Assembly: GCF_029027405.1 (NCBI RefSeq)
Contig: NZ_CP093396.1
Location: 558,001-622,000 of the forward strand
Length of the DNA stretch: 64,000 nt
Direction of reading: 5' to 3'
DNA from: Sulfurimonas sp.
GTDB lineage: Bacteria > Campylobacterota > Campylobacteria > Campylobacterales > Sulfurimonadaceae
Shown piece by piece: positions 47,301 to 56,012 of this stretch (position 1 is the stretch's first letter; the number at the start of each line of letters is the position of its first letter). Below the pieces are notes generated by a model that was not told where the DNA came from, searched no databases, and saw nothing but the letters and a program-made list of their open reading frames with translations. The position numbers and the translations under genes are program-made.

Positions 47301-47812
47301 ACCCTAAATTTATAGCTCACACACCAAACAATGTTGGTAAAGAGGGTTCCCAAATAAAAATTGAAGACTATACAGGTAGTTCAGGCATAAATAGTTTTGG
47401 TGTTCCAACTGCTGAACTTCAAATGGATGGTAAAGAGGGCAAACTTAAATATGTTGAAGGAATCAAACCTTTTGCATCTGAGAGATTTGCTGAATATAAT
47501 AAAGATAGTGGAAATATTTGGTGGGATGGACTAAGTGGTTCATGGCAAAATGCTGTTGCTGCTGCTCATCCAGACCCAATTTCTGGTATGCATTGTTGGC
47601 ATCAAAAAGTTATTTTAGAACCTGCACAAGATGGTGATAAGATAGGTGATATCTATGTAAATTATGAAAATAACTTTAAAATTTACCAAGGCTGGAGAGA
47701 TGAGTTAACTCGTGGTTTGGATGAAAACTCAGTTAAACGCCGTCCTCAACATATTAAGCGTCCGTGGGTGCCTTTATCAGATAAGGCTTACGCTGTAAAT
47801 ATTTCAAAATAA
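44375..47812 (+). CDS. Tat-exported molybdopterin oxidoreductase catalytic subunit (PsrA/PhsA-like, long form)
   Basis: 1145-residue DMSO-reductase-family enzyme. It has a Tat signal SRRTFLKG at residues 5-12 (mature start near 35), a [4Fe-4S] motif with Cys99, Cys102, Cys106 and Cys136, and HTNICSSGGR near 228, where Cys232 is a candidate molybdenum ligand. A molybdopterin-binding C-terminal domain includes NVTD-like and ACSHHGGRWK segments. It is far longer than PsrA/PhsA (about 760) because of insertions near 590-800 that I cannot assign. It sits behind the FeS and NrfD subunits in B-C-A order. Polysulfide, thiosulfate, sulfite or another oxyanion are possible substrates. Confidence 0.88.
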   Translation: MYLQSRRTFLKGAAFSVAGAAIAKGVFTTDALAESITDSKFTNTPDSLSFYPPMEEWADFKELDGDDWKRGGIDRKGVRSESNPDGIEVNDYMIIPTACSNCEASCGLTAWIDKKTFTVKKYMGNPLHPASRGRNCAKGYATQSQMYDPDRIAFPLKRAAGSARGEGKWVRTTWDEAMTTIGKKMGDTLAKGDELSKKTVMFHVGRPNENGFTGKVWHTLGCDAFNSHTNICSSGGRAPTIQWANDDRSSPDWANAKLVFLNSSHAADAGHYFQQSASFIADARKKGAKLVVMDPRMSNSAGMADLWIAAWPGTEPLIYLYLTQRILNEGKVDRDFVRKWMNWEVFLSNKKYLDFMVEKGYIAKAPEKEDFDTFLDTLQELYTPYTLDLVSKETRVPAHKLEELYDMFIWAGTAVSSYFWRATAAGNRGGWMSGRTGFLPIALRGAIGPEGGTFFHHFHVISVAGKGGSSTVGQGKRGSNIPKVDVYNELSFPPEWPLSAYEMSFLLPHLLSDIEWQEKWKAKGLNVPTKLSVWIPRMYNPVWINPDGFRWIETIKDEKKMELTFNLSPTWSETNWYVDYILPVGLAGERHDQHSEATMPARWTSFRQPVMRVALEKSGWKPKNPARATLEAHIKAGLGEVWEENEFWFDMCVNYIDPDGKIFIDDAKTKSIRSMWESKKTPGTPVTIAEWYDAAFGDNLPNLKATATSDSRYKNAEFPVYEYMRDHGAWMEENNIYSAQEKPVKYDGRTLTAHGHEYDKRELSIDRKTGVVYADDHKSNTRYKNAKKPVAIEIDGKMVEGFATLDKKLDFFCEWLADDWKWPEYAIPFYPRTPKEKKQMVHIVSHVDHSYMTEKNSYALNTVFRLPYNIHTRSANSKHLMEISQNHDPIWISTPDAARQGFKRGDAIRVNITDSVTGLDSGYFVAMAVPTEGVLPGTLACSHHGGRWKLINSVSIPNGVTDGRVDSQPVKRNMNDPKFIAHTPNNVGKEGSQIKIEDYTGSSGINSFGVPTAELQMDGKEGKLKYVEGIKPFASERFAEYNKDSGNIWWDGLSGSWQNAVAAAHPDPISGMHCWHQKVILEPAQDGDKIGDIYVNYENNFKIYQGWRDELTRGLDENSVKRRPQHIKRPWVPLSDKAYAVNISK

Positions 47813-47830
47813 TATTTGTAAGCAACCTTG

Positions 47831-47852
47831 TTCCATCTCTCCCGAGATGGAA
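47831..47852. terminator. Convergent hairpin terminator
   Basis: TTCCATCTC-TCCC-GAGATGGAA is a perfect 9-bp stem with a 4-nt loop between the molybdoenzyme gene and the convergent thioredoxin-like gene. The following ATTGTT is only moderately T-rich, so it may work for both strands with Rho-independent efficiency uncertain. Confidence 0.65.
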
Positions 47853-47868
47853 ATTGTTCATTTATAAA

Positions 47869-48366
47869 TTAGTAACCAGCCCACAACATTCTAAGCCATA
47901 ATCCCCAAGTAGATGTGTAACCAACTTCACTAAAAACTAGGTTTTTATTTTTATCATATATAAAAGTAGTTGGATAAGCTGCTATTTTAAACTCTTTTGC
48001 AAAAAAACCATCCTTATCATTTAAAACTTTATAGTCTAAGCCATTATCATACATATATTTTCTCAAATCATTGTTATCGCCAGAATTAACAGCAATACTA
48101 AGAACTTCAAAATTTTGAGATATCGTTTGTATATTTCCTGCTTCAACTTTACAAGTTGGACACCAAGTAGCCCAAAAATGAATTAAAATTGGTTTGTCTT
48201 TAGGAAAGTAATAGGTTTTAGAATCTATAAGAGTAACATTTATATTTTGCAAGGCTTCTTTATTCAAATCGCTACTTTTATATAAACTAATAGCGTTCAT
48301 CAAAACTATCATAAATATAGAAAAGGTAAGTATCTCTTTCGCATAGTGTTTTAGTTTATCTCTCAT
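47869..48366 (-). CDS. TlpA/ScsD-like membrane-anchored thioredoxin
   Basis: 165 residues with one N-terminal membrane span (about 10-28) and a periplasmic thioredoxin fold. The active site HFWATWCPTCKVE near 75-87 (CPTC) and cis-Pro AAYPTTFIYD near 128 are clear. Proteins of this group reduce or oxidise disulfides on cytochrome or copper proteins, or confer copper tolerance (ScsD). I chose ATG 48366, with GGA 9 nt upstream; GTG 48399 and ATG 48378 are alternatives. It converges on the molybdoenzyme gene and is divergent from the NosL-like gene. Confidence 0.78.
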   Translation of the reverse strand: MRDKLKHYAKEILTFSIFMIVLMNAISLYKSSDLNKEALQNINVTLIDSKTYYFPKDKPILIHFWATWCPTCKVEAGNIQTISQNFEVLSIAVNSGDNNDLRKYMYDNGLDYKVLNDKDGFFAKEFKIAAYPTTFIYDKNKNLVFSEVGYTSTWGLWLRMLWAGY

Positions 48367-48444
48367 AATATTTTCCATATTTTTTTTGTATTTTAACACT
48401 TTAGTAACTCTTTATAGATAATATAAATAAAAATAGGAGAATAA

Positions 48445-48936
48445 ATGTTTAAAATTTATATGTTAGCTGTAATAGCTTTAATTTTCGTAGCTTGTGGTGT
48501 TGAAAGAGAACCCATGGTTAAGTCAGGTATGTTTCAATCAGTAAACTCTCAAGATGCAACTTTGGTTCAAAGTGGCAAAGAAAAAACTTCATGCAGTAGA
48601 TGTGGCATGAACCTAGTTATGTTTTATAAAACATCGCATAAGGCGCTACATAATAACAAGCCTATTCAATACTGCTCTATTCATTGTTTAGAAGAGCATT
48701 TGGGTGAAGAAACTACTCTCAAAAATCCACAAGTAGTTGATGTAGCTTCTTTAAAATTTATTAATGTTGGAGATGCTTATTATGTTGTTGGTAGTAAAAA
48801 AAGAGGAACAATGAGTCAAGTAAGTAAGTATGCTTTTTTAGATAAAAAAATGGCTAAAAAGTTTCAAGATAAATATGGCGGTAATATTATGCATTTTAAT
48901 GAGGCTTTAAATGTAGCTAAGAAAGATTTTAGATAG
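48445..48936 (+). CDS. NosL-like copper-binding lipoprotein
   Basis: 163 residues with a lipoprotein signal (lipobox FVACG, lipid Cys at 17) and the NosL signature CSRCGMNLVMFYKTSHKA near 50-67, followed by a conserved YCSIHCLEEHL near 77. NosL proteins deliver copper(I), classically to nitrous oxide reductase. No nos gene is in the window, so its client is unknown. It shares a short intergenic region with the TlpA-like gene. Confidence 0.82.
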   Translation: MFKIYMLAVIALIFVACGVEREPMVKSGMFQSVNSQDATLVQSGKEKTSCSRCGMNLVMFYKTSHKALHNNKPIQYCSIHCLEEHLGEETTLKNPQVVDVASLKFINVGDAYYVVGSKKRGTMSQVSKYAFLDKKMAKKFQDKYGGNIMHFNEALNVAKKDFR

Positions 48937-48959
48937 AGAGGGAAATCCCTACTCTATCT
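48931..48959. terminator. Hairpin spanning both stop codons of nosL-like and dnaK
   Basis: AGATAGAG at 48931-48938 pairs with CTCTATCT at 48952-48959, and the inner AGGGA/TCCCT extends the stem with one bulged A. Both stop codons (48934-48936 plus, 48949-48951 minus) lie inside it. It probably terminates or protects both convergent transcripts. Confidence 0.55.
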
Positions 48960-50838
48960 CGGCGTCTATAACATCTTCATCTTTTTTCTTTTTAGCATCA
49001 GCTTCTGGATTTTGCTCTGTACCTTGCTCTTTATCTTTATACATTTGCTCAGCCATTTTATGAGAAGCTTCTGTAAGTGTTTTTACTTTTTCTTCAATTT
49101 GCTCTTTAGTAGCAGACTCATCTTTTAAAACTTCTTTTAAATCAGTTACTGCAGTTTCGATTTTAATTTTTTCTTCTGCGTCTAATTTATCACCCATTTC
49201 TGTAACAGATTTTTCAGTTTGAACAATAAGTGCATCTGCTTGATTTTTCAAATCAACCATTGCTTTTCTTTCTTCATCAGCAGCTTTATTCTCTTCAGCA
49301 TCTTGAACCATTTTATTAATCTCTTCTTCGCTAAGTCCTGAACTACCAGAAATCGTGATTGACTGAGACTTTCCAGTTCCTTTATCAGTTGAACTAACTG
49401 TTAAAATACCATTAGCATCTATATCAAAAGTTACTTCGATTTGAGGAACACCTCTTGGAGCCGCTGGAATATCACCAAGCTCAAAAAGACCAAGTGATTT
49501 ATTATCTTTAGCAAATTCTCTTTCACCTTGACCAACAGATATAGAAACAGCTGGTTGATTATCTTCTGCAGTTGAGAAAACTTGAGATTTTTTAACAGGA
49601 ATTGTAGTTCCTTTTTCAATAATCTTAGTCATAACTCCACCAAGAGTCTCAATTCCAAGAGATAAAGGAGTAACATCTAAAAGAAGAACATCTTTAACAT
49701 CTCCTCTTAAAACACCACCTTGAATAGCAGCACCAGCGGCAACAACTTCATCAGGGTTAACACCTTTATTTACATCTTTACCGCCAAAATATTTACTAAC
49801 AGCTTCACTAGCAATTGGTACACGAGTTGAACCACCAACCATGATGATTTCTTTTATGTCACTATTTTCTAAATCTGACTCTTCCATCGCGACTTTAATG
49901 TGATCAATAGTTTCTTCAACTAAATCAGAAATCATACCCTCAAATTTAGCACGAGTAAGTTTTACAACTAAATGTTGTGGTCCAGCTTCTGTCATTGTGA
50001 TAAATGGCAAGTTTATTTCAGTTTCTGTAGCTGAACTTAACTCTTTTTTAGCATTTTCTGCTGCATCTTTAAGTCTTTGAAGAGCCATTTTATCATTTTT
50101 AAGTTCAATTCCATGAGAAGCTTTAAACTCATCATTTAACATATCAACAATTTTATTATCAAAATCATCTCCACCTAAAAATGCATTACCATCAGTTGCT
50201 AAAACTTCAAAAGTACCATCAGATATCTCTAAAACAGTAACATCAAATGTTCCACCACCAAGGTCATAAACAAGTACATTTTCTTCTTTTTTACTATCTA
50301 AACCATAAGCTAAAGCAGAAGCAGTTGGCTCATTGATGATTCTAAGAACATTTAAACCAGCGATAGTACCAGCATCTTTAGTTGCTTTTCTTTGTGCATC
50401 ATTAAAGTATGCTGGAACTGTAATAACAGCGTCAGTAACAGTAGAACCTAGATAAGTTTCTGCATCATCTTTTAATTTGCTAAGGATTTTAGCTGAGATT
50501 TCTTGAGGAGTGTAAATCTTTCCTGCTACATCAACAGCTGCTGAACCATCTTTATCTACGATATTGTAAGTTACTTTATCGTGTGCTTCTTTAGCGTGCT
50601 CCTCATTCATCATAAGTCCCATAATCCTTTTAATAGAAGAGATTGTTTTCTCAGGGTTTGTGATTGCTTGACGCTTTGCTGGATCCCCAACTAAAACATC
50701 ACCTTTATCTGTGAAAGCAACTACTGAAGGAGTTGTATTTTTACCTTCTGCATTTGGGATAATTTTCGCTTCACCACCCTCATAAACTGCTACACACGAA
50801 TTTGTTGTTCCTAAATCTATACCAATAACTTTACTCAT
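48949..50838 (-). CDS. dnaK: Molecular chaperone DnaK (Hsp70)
   Basis: ATP-driven chaperone acting with GrpE and DnaJ. The 629-residue protein has [14 protein letters not shown] at the N-terminus, [17 protein letters not shown] near 140, [15 protein letters not shown] near 190 and GGSTRVP near 335 in the ATPase half, then the [14 protein letters not shown] linker near 390 and a Gln/Glu-rich C-terminus ending DVIDAEIE. It follows grpE by 39 nt; a short TATAAA-like tandem stretch lies in that gap. dnaJ is not adjacent. Confidence 0.98.
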   Translation of the reverse strand: MSKVIGIDLGTTNSCVAVYEGGEAKIIPNAEGKNTTPSVVAFTDKGDVLVGDPAKRQAITNPEKTISSIKRIMGLMMNEEHAKEAHDKVTYNIVDKDGSAAVDVAGKIYTPQEISAKILSKLKDDAETYLGSTVTDAVITVPAYFNDAQRKATKDAGTIAGLNVLRIINEPTASALAYGLDSKKEENVLVYDLGGGTFDVTVLEISDGTFEVLATDGNAFLGGDDFDNKIVDMLNDEFKASHGIELKNDKMALQRLKDAAENAKKELSSATETEINLPFITMTEAGPQHLVVKLTRAKFEGMISDLVEETIDHIKVAMEESDLENSDIKEIIMVGGSTRVPIASEAVSKYFGGKDVNKGVNPDEVVAAGAAIQGGVLRGDVKDVLLLDVTPLSLGIETLGGVMTKIIEKGTTIPVKKSQVFSTAEDNQPAVSISVGQGEREFAKDNKSLGLFELGDIPAAPRGVPQIEVTFDIDANGILTVSSTDKGTGKSQSITISGSSGLSEEEINKMVQDAEENKAADEERKAMVDLKNQADALIVQTEKSVTEMGDKLDAEEKIKIETAVTDLKEVLKDESATKEQIEEKVKTLTEASHKMAEQMYKDKEQGTEQNPEADAKKKKDEDVIDAEIE

Positions 50839-50877
50839 TATAATTTCCTTAATTTATTTATATTTATATTTATATTT

Positions 50878-51441
50878 TTAATTTGCTACGATTACCATTG
50901 CTTCACGCAGTGGTCTGTTTTTATATTTATAACCTGTTTGAAAAGTTTGAACGATTTGTCCAGACTCTACCTCTTCACTATCTACTGTTTGAACAGCGTT
51001 GTGAATATTTGGGTCAAATGGCTCATCATGTGAAACCATAGTTACTCCATGTTTTTCTAAAGAAGTAGTAAATTGCTTAAGTGTAAGCTCCATACCTTCT
51101 TTTAGCTTTTCAAAATGCTCAACAGGGTCAGTTACACTTTCACTAGAGGTAATCGCCATATTTAGTGCATCTAACACAGGAATCATATCTTTAGCAAACT
51201 TCTCATTTGAGTATTCTACCGCTGTATATTTCTCGCGTTCAAGTCTTTTTTTGATGTTATCAAAGTCAGCATGAACTCGTGCATATTTGTCTTTTAGGGC
51301 TATCAACTCTTCTTGTAGAAAGTCAAACTCATTTTCAACAGCTTCTGCTTCAGCTTCAGCCTCTGCTTCATCTCTTGTTATTTCTTCTTCTTGAGTTACT
51401 TCCAGTTCGTCTTGTAATTCTTCTTCGGATTCTTTTGACAT
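50878..51441 (-). CDS. grpE: Nucleotide exchange factor GrpE
   Basis: Releases ADP from DnaK. The 187-residue protein has an acidic Glu/Ala-rich N-terminus (1-40), a long coiled coil, FDNIKKRLEREK near 61, FAKDMIPVLDALNMAI near 83 and a beta wing with EPFDPNIHNAV near 140 and YKYKNRPLREAMVIV at the end. It is normally preceded by hrcA in many genomes; here it is first in the operon, 39 nt before dnaK. Confidence 0.96.
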   Translation of the reverse strand: MSKESEEELQDELEVTQEEEITRDEAEAEAEAEAVENEFDFLQEELIALKDKYARVHADFDNIKKRLEREKYTAVEYSNEKFAKDMIPVLDALNMAITSSESVTDPVEHFEKLKEGMELTLKQFTTSLEKHGVTMVSHDEPFDPNIHNAVQTVDSEEVESGQIVQTFQTGYKYKNRPLREAMVIVAN

Positions 51442-51479
51442 AGTTGTTAAATCACTCCTTATTTTAAAAAGATATTACC

Positions 51480-51509
51480 ATTATACACATTGAGTGTAAC
51501 AATGTCAAG
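51480..51509 (-). promoter_or_regulatory. Consensus grpE promoter with an HspR-like (HAIR) inverted repeat
   Basis: On the minus strand TTGACA (51503-51508), 17 nt, TATAAT (51480-51485): an exact sigma-70 consensus, unusual for this phylum. Between them lies CTTGACA-N7-ACTCAAT (51489-51509), close to the HspR target CTTGAGT-N7-ACTCAAG (11 of 14 positions). No CIRCE element is seen. Leader length to ATG is about 32 nt with AAGGAG. Confidence 0.65.
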
Positions 51510-51622
51510 TGTATCTTAAATATATTCACTAAAGAAAGTTTAGTCTATCTCTATCAAGTATAAGAAATGACTCTTTAAAGTGAATTATTGTAAAATAATA
51601 TATTAAAAATTTGGAGCATTAT

Positions 51623-53620
51623 ATGAAGTACTTAGCATGGATTGGTGGGCTTTTAGCAAGTGTTATTATAGGAGTTTATATTTTAGCTTTTACCTCTATT
51701 GGAAACTCAACATTTCAACCGATTATAGAGTCAAAGATAAAACAAAAAACAAAATTAGATACAAAATTAACTAAATTTTTTCTTTCAATGAGTGAATTTT
51801 CCATTATTTTAGAACTTGATAGAGATAATATAATATATGTAAATGGAACTTATTCACTCTTCTCAAAAGCGTTTAATATACTATATAAAATAGAGATGGA
51901 TAAACTATCTAGTTTAAAGCCACTAACAAATGCACCATTAAAAGGAAAGTTTCATACAGATGGAAATGTTAAGGGCGATGTGACATACTTTGTGGTAGAT
52001 GGAAAAAGTGATGTAGCATTTAGTGCTACAACTTATCATGTAGAACTTACAGACTTTAACCCAACTTCAATAATTGCAAATATAAAAGAGTTAAAACTAG
52101 CGGCCTTGCTTGAGATGATAGGAAAAAAACAGTATGTAAGTGCTGATGTAAATTTAGATGTAAATTTTAAAAACATTACACCTCATGCTTTAGATGGAGA
52201 TATAAAACTAGCAACAAAAGATGGGAAAATCAATACTAAAGTTATGAAAAAAGATTTTCATCTTGTAGTCCCTCCAACTAACTTTATTATGAGATTGGAT
52301 GCAAAACTAAAGGGTGATGATGTTAAGTATACATATAAACTACTATCAAACCTTTTAAAAGTCAGTAGTTCTGGAAAACTTAGACCTACTCCGTTAAATG
52401 TAGATATAAAGTATGACCTTGATATAAAAGAGTTAGCCTTACTAAAACCTATGAGTGGTGTAGATGCTCGAGGTACTTTTAAACTTGATGGTAAAGTTCG
52501 TGGTTCAAAAAATAATCTTATAGTAGATGGTAAAAGTAATTTTGCATCTTCGGATACAAATTTTGAAGCAGTATTAAAAGAGTTTGTATTATCAAAAGTA
52601 AAATTCAGTGTAAAAAATCTTAAACTCTCTCGTGTTTTATATATGCTTAAACAGCCTACTTATGCTGAAGGCATTTTTTCTTTAGATGTGGATATTAAAG
52701 ATGCAAAAAGTGGAAAATTAGATGGAAGAATTTTAACAAGAATAAAAAGTGGACGAGTCAATTCTGCATATATGACAAAAGCTTATGAGTTTAAAACTCC
52801 GATGCCTAGGACTACCTTCACTATGAAAACAGACACTAAACTACAAGCTAATCTAATAAATACTAAGGTAGATTTGAAGTCTAACCTTGCAAACCTTAAG
52901 ATTAAAAAAGCTAGTTTTAATCTAGATGCTAAATCATTAGTGAGTGATTATGCAATGCAGATTCCAAACCTTGATAAGTTGTTTTTTACTACAAATCAGC
53001 ATATGAAAGGAAGCATGCTTATAAATGGTGAACTTAAAAAAGCTAAAGACTTGGACTTAAGTATATATACAAAAGTAGCAGGTGGAAAAATAGATGCATT
53101 ATTACATAACGACGATTTTCATGCAGATGTAAAAGGTGTGCAAACTCTAGATGCTTTACACATGCTTATATATCCAGAGATATTTAAAGCGTCTTTAGAT
53201 GCTAAAATTGATTATAATTTATTGACTAAGAGGGGCAATTTTAAAGGATATTTAAAAGATGGCACATTTACTGAAAATCAAGTTTTAACACTTGTAAAAC
53301 AGTACGCTCATGTTGATATGTATGCTCAAAAGTTTAAAGGAGATGTTGGTGCAAAAATTAATAAAGAGAAAATCTTAGCATCTATGCATCTAAAGTCAAA
53401 TACTTCCTCTATAAAGGCAAAAGATACAAAGTTAAATACTAAAAGAAAAACTATAAATTCTAAGATAGAAATAGTTGCTAATTCTAGTCCTATAACAGTA
53501 GAACTAAATGGTAATATATCAAAACCAAAGGTTAAGATAGATGCCAATAAGTTAATAAAAAAAGAAGTTGAAAAAGCTGTTACCAAGGAAATAGGTAACT
53601 TAATTAAGGGATTATTTTAA
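51623..53620 (+). CDS. AsmA-like membrane-anchored protein with repeated domains
   Basis: 665 residues: an N-terminal membrane span (about 4-25) followed by a long run of beta-strand repeats, as in the AsmA/TamB family of lipid-transfer proteins that bridge the periplasm. Internal repeats can be aligned by eye: GKFHTDGNVKGD...VVDGKSDVAF near residue 112 and GTFKLDGKVRGS...IVDGKSNFAS near 287. The end (KEVEKAVTKEIGNLIKGLF) is amphipathic. I use ATG 51623, with GGAG 7 nt upstream; a TTG frame starts 12 nt earlier. The last 9 nt overlap comF. Confidence 0.7.
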   Translation: MKYLAWIGGLLASVIIGVYILAFTSIGNSTFQPIIESKIKQKTKLDTKLTKFFLSMSEFSIILELDRDNIIYVNGTYSLFSKAFNILYKIEMDKLSSLKPLTNAPLKGKFHTDGNVKGDVTYFVVDGKSDVAFSATTYHVELTDFNPTSIIANIKELKLAALLEMIGKKQYVSADVNLDVNFKNITPHALDGDIKLATKDGKINTKVMKKDFHLVVPPTNFIMRLDAKLKGDDVKYTYKLLSNLLKVSSSGKLRPTPLNVDIKYDLDIKELALLKPMSGVDARGTFKLDGKVRGSKNNLIVDGKSNFASSDTNFEAVLKEFVLSKVKFSVKNLKLSRVLYMLKQPTYAEGIFSLDVDIKDAKSGKLDGRILTRIKSGRVNSAYMTKAYEFKTPMPRTTFTMKTDTKLQANLINTKVDLKSNLANLKIKKASFNLDAKSLVSDYAMQIPNLDKLFFTTNQHMKGSMLINGELKKAKDLDLSIYTKVAGGKIDALLHNDDFHADVKGVQTLDALHMLIYPEIFKASLDAKIDYNLLTKRGNFKGYLKDGTFTENQVLTLVKQYAHVDMYAQKFKGDVGAKINKEKILASMHLKSNTSSIKAKDTKLNTKRKTINSKIEIVANSSPITVELNGNISKPKVKIDANKLIKKEVEKAVTKEIGNLIKGLF

Positions 53621-54187
53621 ATTTGCATCAGCCAAAGTAAGACAAAAGAGAACATCTTTTTGACTCTTTTGTATTACTTGTATGGCTTGAGTTAGTGTTG
53701 AGCCTGTAGTTATTATGTCATCTACCAAGATTATGCCGTTAGTTGTTTCATTTTTGAAGCTAAAGTTTCTTGGATGTAATAGTCTAAACTCTTTACTTTT
53801 GCCAGAGTAAGATATATCATTTTTTGCTCTAAGTTTGTTATATTGTGGATTGATGTATTTGCTATTAAGCGCTTTATTTAAGATTGCAGTATGAGAGTAG
53901 CCATTTCTTACACTATCATCAACTGCTATGGAAGTTATGGCATCTGCATATTGAAACTCTTTAGCAAACTTGACAAATGAGTTTAAAGCTAAAATATTAT
54001 AAATATAATATCCTAGGTCTGTATGCTTTGTATGTAGTAAGTCTTTAATATCTTTGTATTTATAAAAAGAGATAACTTCTATGGTGTTTAAAATTTTTCG
54101 TTTATAGATGCTAGGGGTTAAAAATATTTTTTGGCAGGAGGTACAAATATGTGCAAAAGACAATCTTTCGCACAATAAGCATTTCAT
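53612..54187 (-). CDS. comF: ComF-family phosphoribosyltransferase-like protein
   Basis: 191 residues with an N-terminal zinc finger (CLLCERL...CTSC, Cys 3, 6, 15, 18), a central SIAVDDSVRNGYSHTAIL segment and the PRPP-binding loop GIILVDDIITTGSTL near 152-166. ComF is needed for DNA uptake in naturally competent bacteria. It follows lepA by 1 nt and is at the end of the prs-lepA-comF run. Confidence 0.85.
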   Translation of the reverse strand: MKCLLCERLSFAHICTSCQKIFLTPSIYKRKILNTIEVISFYKYKDIKDLLHTKHTDLGYYIYNILALNSFVKFAKEFQYADAITSIAVDDSVRNGYSHTAILNKALNSKYINPQYNKLRAKNDISYSGKSKEFRLLHPRNFSFKNETTNGIILVDDIITTGSTLTQAIQVIQKSQKDVLFCLTLADANLK

Positions 54188-54188
54188 C

Positions 54189-55979
54189 TTAGTCCATTTT
54201 AAGAACTGACATAAACGCTTCTTGAGGAAGTTGAACCCTTCCTATAGACTTCATACGCTTTTTACCAGCTTTTTGTTTTTCAAGTAGTTTTCTTTTACGA
54301 GTAATATCACCACCATAACACTTAGCGGTAACATTTTTACCCATAGACTTTACAGTTTCTCTAGCAATGATTTGAGAACCTAAAGATGCTTGAACTGCAA
54401 CCTCAAAAAGTTGTCTAGGAATTTGCTCTTTCATATTTTTAACTAAAATACGACCACGAGAAAGAGCTTGATTGCGAGGTACCACGATACTTAGTGCATC
54501 TACAGCTTCTCCAGCTACTTTTATATCTAATTTAACTAGATCCCCAACTTTAAATTCAATAGGCTCATAATCAAACGATGCATAACCTTTTGAGATAGAC
54601 TTTAAGGTATCATAAAAATCCATAACTATCTCATTCATAGGTACTTCATACTCAAGCATAACTCTATCTTCATTTAAGTATGTCATCTTAGTTTGAGTCC
54701 CTCGTTTGTTTATCAAAAGTGTTATGATATTTCCTAGATACTCAGCAGGAGTTATTACAGTAGCTCTAACATAAGGCTCTTCAATTCTATCTATACGATT
54801 AACTTCTGGTAATTGTGAAGGATTTTGAACATTTATAAAGTCCCCATTACTTAGATAAACATTATAGATTACAGATGGGGCAGAAGCGATTAGGTCCAGA
54901 TTAAACTCTCTTTCAAGACGCTCTTTGATAACTTCCATATGTAACATTCCAAGGAAACCAACACGGAAACCAAAACCAAGCGCTACTGAAGTTTCAGGTT
55001 CGAACGAGAGAGAACTGTCATTTAGTTTGAGTTTATCTAGTGCATCCCGAAGATCTTCAAATTTATCAGTATCTATAGGAAAAATCCCTGCAAATACAAA
55101 TGGTTTTGCAGGTTCATATTTTCCAACAGGCTCGGTAGTTGGGTTTCTAACATCAGTAATAGTATCACCAACATTGATAACACTTACTTCTTTAAGTCCA
55201 AGAATAACTATACCAATCTCACCACACTCAATAGTTTTAGTTTTGATTTTTTTCATAGGATGTGGGTACATTAAGTCAAGAATATGGTGCTCTTCACCAT
55301 TACTCATAAGCTTAATATTTTGCCCTTTTTTTACTTGACCATCAAAAACACGAACAAGTGCAAGTGCTCCTAAATACTGGTCAAACCAAGAGTCATAAAT
55401 GATGGCTTTTGTAGTTGCATCAGGGTCACCAACAGGAGCAGGGATTCTATCTACAATAGCATCAATTAACTCACGAATCCCAACACCAGTTTTTGCAGAT
55501 ACTAAACAAGCATCAGTTGCATCAATTCCGATAGAAGTCTCTATCTCTTCAGCAACTTTATCAGGATCAGCGGCAGGAAGGTCTATTTTGTTAATGACAG
55601 GAATAAGTTCTAAATCATTATCTAAGGCTAAGTAAACATTTGCAATTGTTTGAGCTTCAACACCTTGCGCTGCATCAACAATAAGTAAAGCGCCATCAGA
55701 AGAAGCAAGTGATTTTGCTACTTCATAAGAGAAGTCAACATGCCCTGGAGTGTCTATGAGATTTAAAATATAATGTTTACCATCTTTAACATAGTTAAGT
55801 CTAACACTTTGTGCTTTAATGGTTATACCGCGTTCTTGTTCGATGTCCATTGTGTCCATCATTTGTGTACCCATTTCTCGTTCACTAACGCTTCCACACT
55901 CTTGAATGATTCTATCAGCAAGGGTACTTTTTCCATGGTCTATATGAGCGATAATAGAGAAGTTTCTAATGTTTTTCAA
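54189..55979 (-). CDS. lepA: Elongation factor 4 (LepA)
   Basis: Ribosome-binding GTPase. The 596-residue protein has G1 [12 protein letters not shown] near 10, G2/G3 RGITIKAQ and [12 protein letters not shown] near 78, G4 NKIDLPAAD near 130 and the LepA C-terminal domain with [18 protein letters not shown] and [10 protein letters not shown] near 555-585. The length is typical. It lies 33 nt after prs. Confidence 0.98.
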   Translation of the reverse strand: MKNIRNFSIIAHIDHGKSTLADRIIQECGSVSEREMGTQMMDTMDIEQERGITIKAQSVRLNYVKDGKHYILNLIDTPGHVDFSYEVAKSLASSDGALLIVDAAQGVEAQTIANVYLALDNDLELIPVINKIDLPAADPDKVAEEIETSIGIDATDACLVSAKTGVGIRELIDAIVDRIPAPVGDPDATTKAIIYDSWFDQYLGALALVRVFDGQVKKGQNIKLMSNGEEHHILDLMYPHPMKKIKTKTIECGEIGIVILGLKEVSVINVGDTITDVRNPTTEPVGKYEPAKPFVFAGIFPIDTDKFEDLRDALDKLKLNDSSLSFEPETSVALGFGFRVGFLGMLHMEVIKERLEREFNLDLIASAPSVIYNVYLSNGDFINVQNPSQLPEVNRIDRIEEPYVRATVITPAEYLGNIITLLINKRGTQTKMTYLNEDRVMLEYEVPMNEIVMDFYDTLKSISKGYASFDYEPIEFKVGDLVKLDIKVAGEAVDALSIVVPRNQALSRGRILVKNMKEQIPRQLFEVAVQASLGSQIIARETVKSMGKNVTAKCYGGDITRKRKLLEKQKAGKKRMKSIGRVQLPQEAFMSVLKMD

Positions 55980-56012
55980 ATAAATACCTTATTGTCTTTC
56001 TAATTTTATTGT

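Noticed and set aside
44375..47812. Assignment of the molybdoenzyme as tetrathionate reductase TtrA on the basis of the B-C-A gene order
   Set aside because: The N-terminal cysteine region and the rest of the sequence do not resemble TtrA as I know it, so the order alone is not enough.
51442..51622. A CIRCE element (TTAGCACTC-N9-GAGTGCTAA) ahead of grpE
   Set aside because: No copy or close variant is present; the repeat found has HAIR-like spacing instead.
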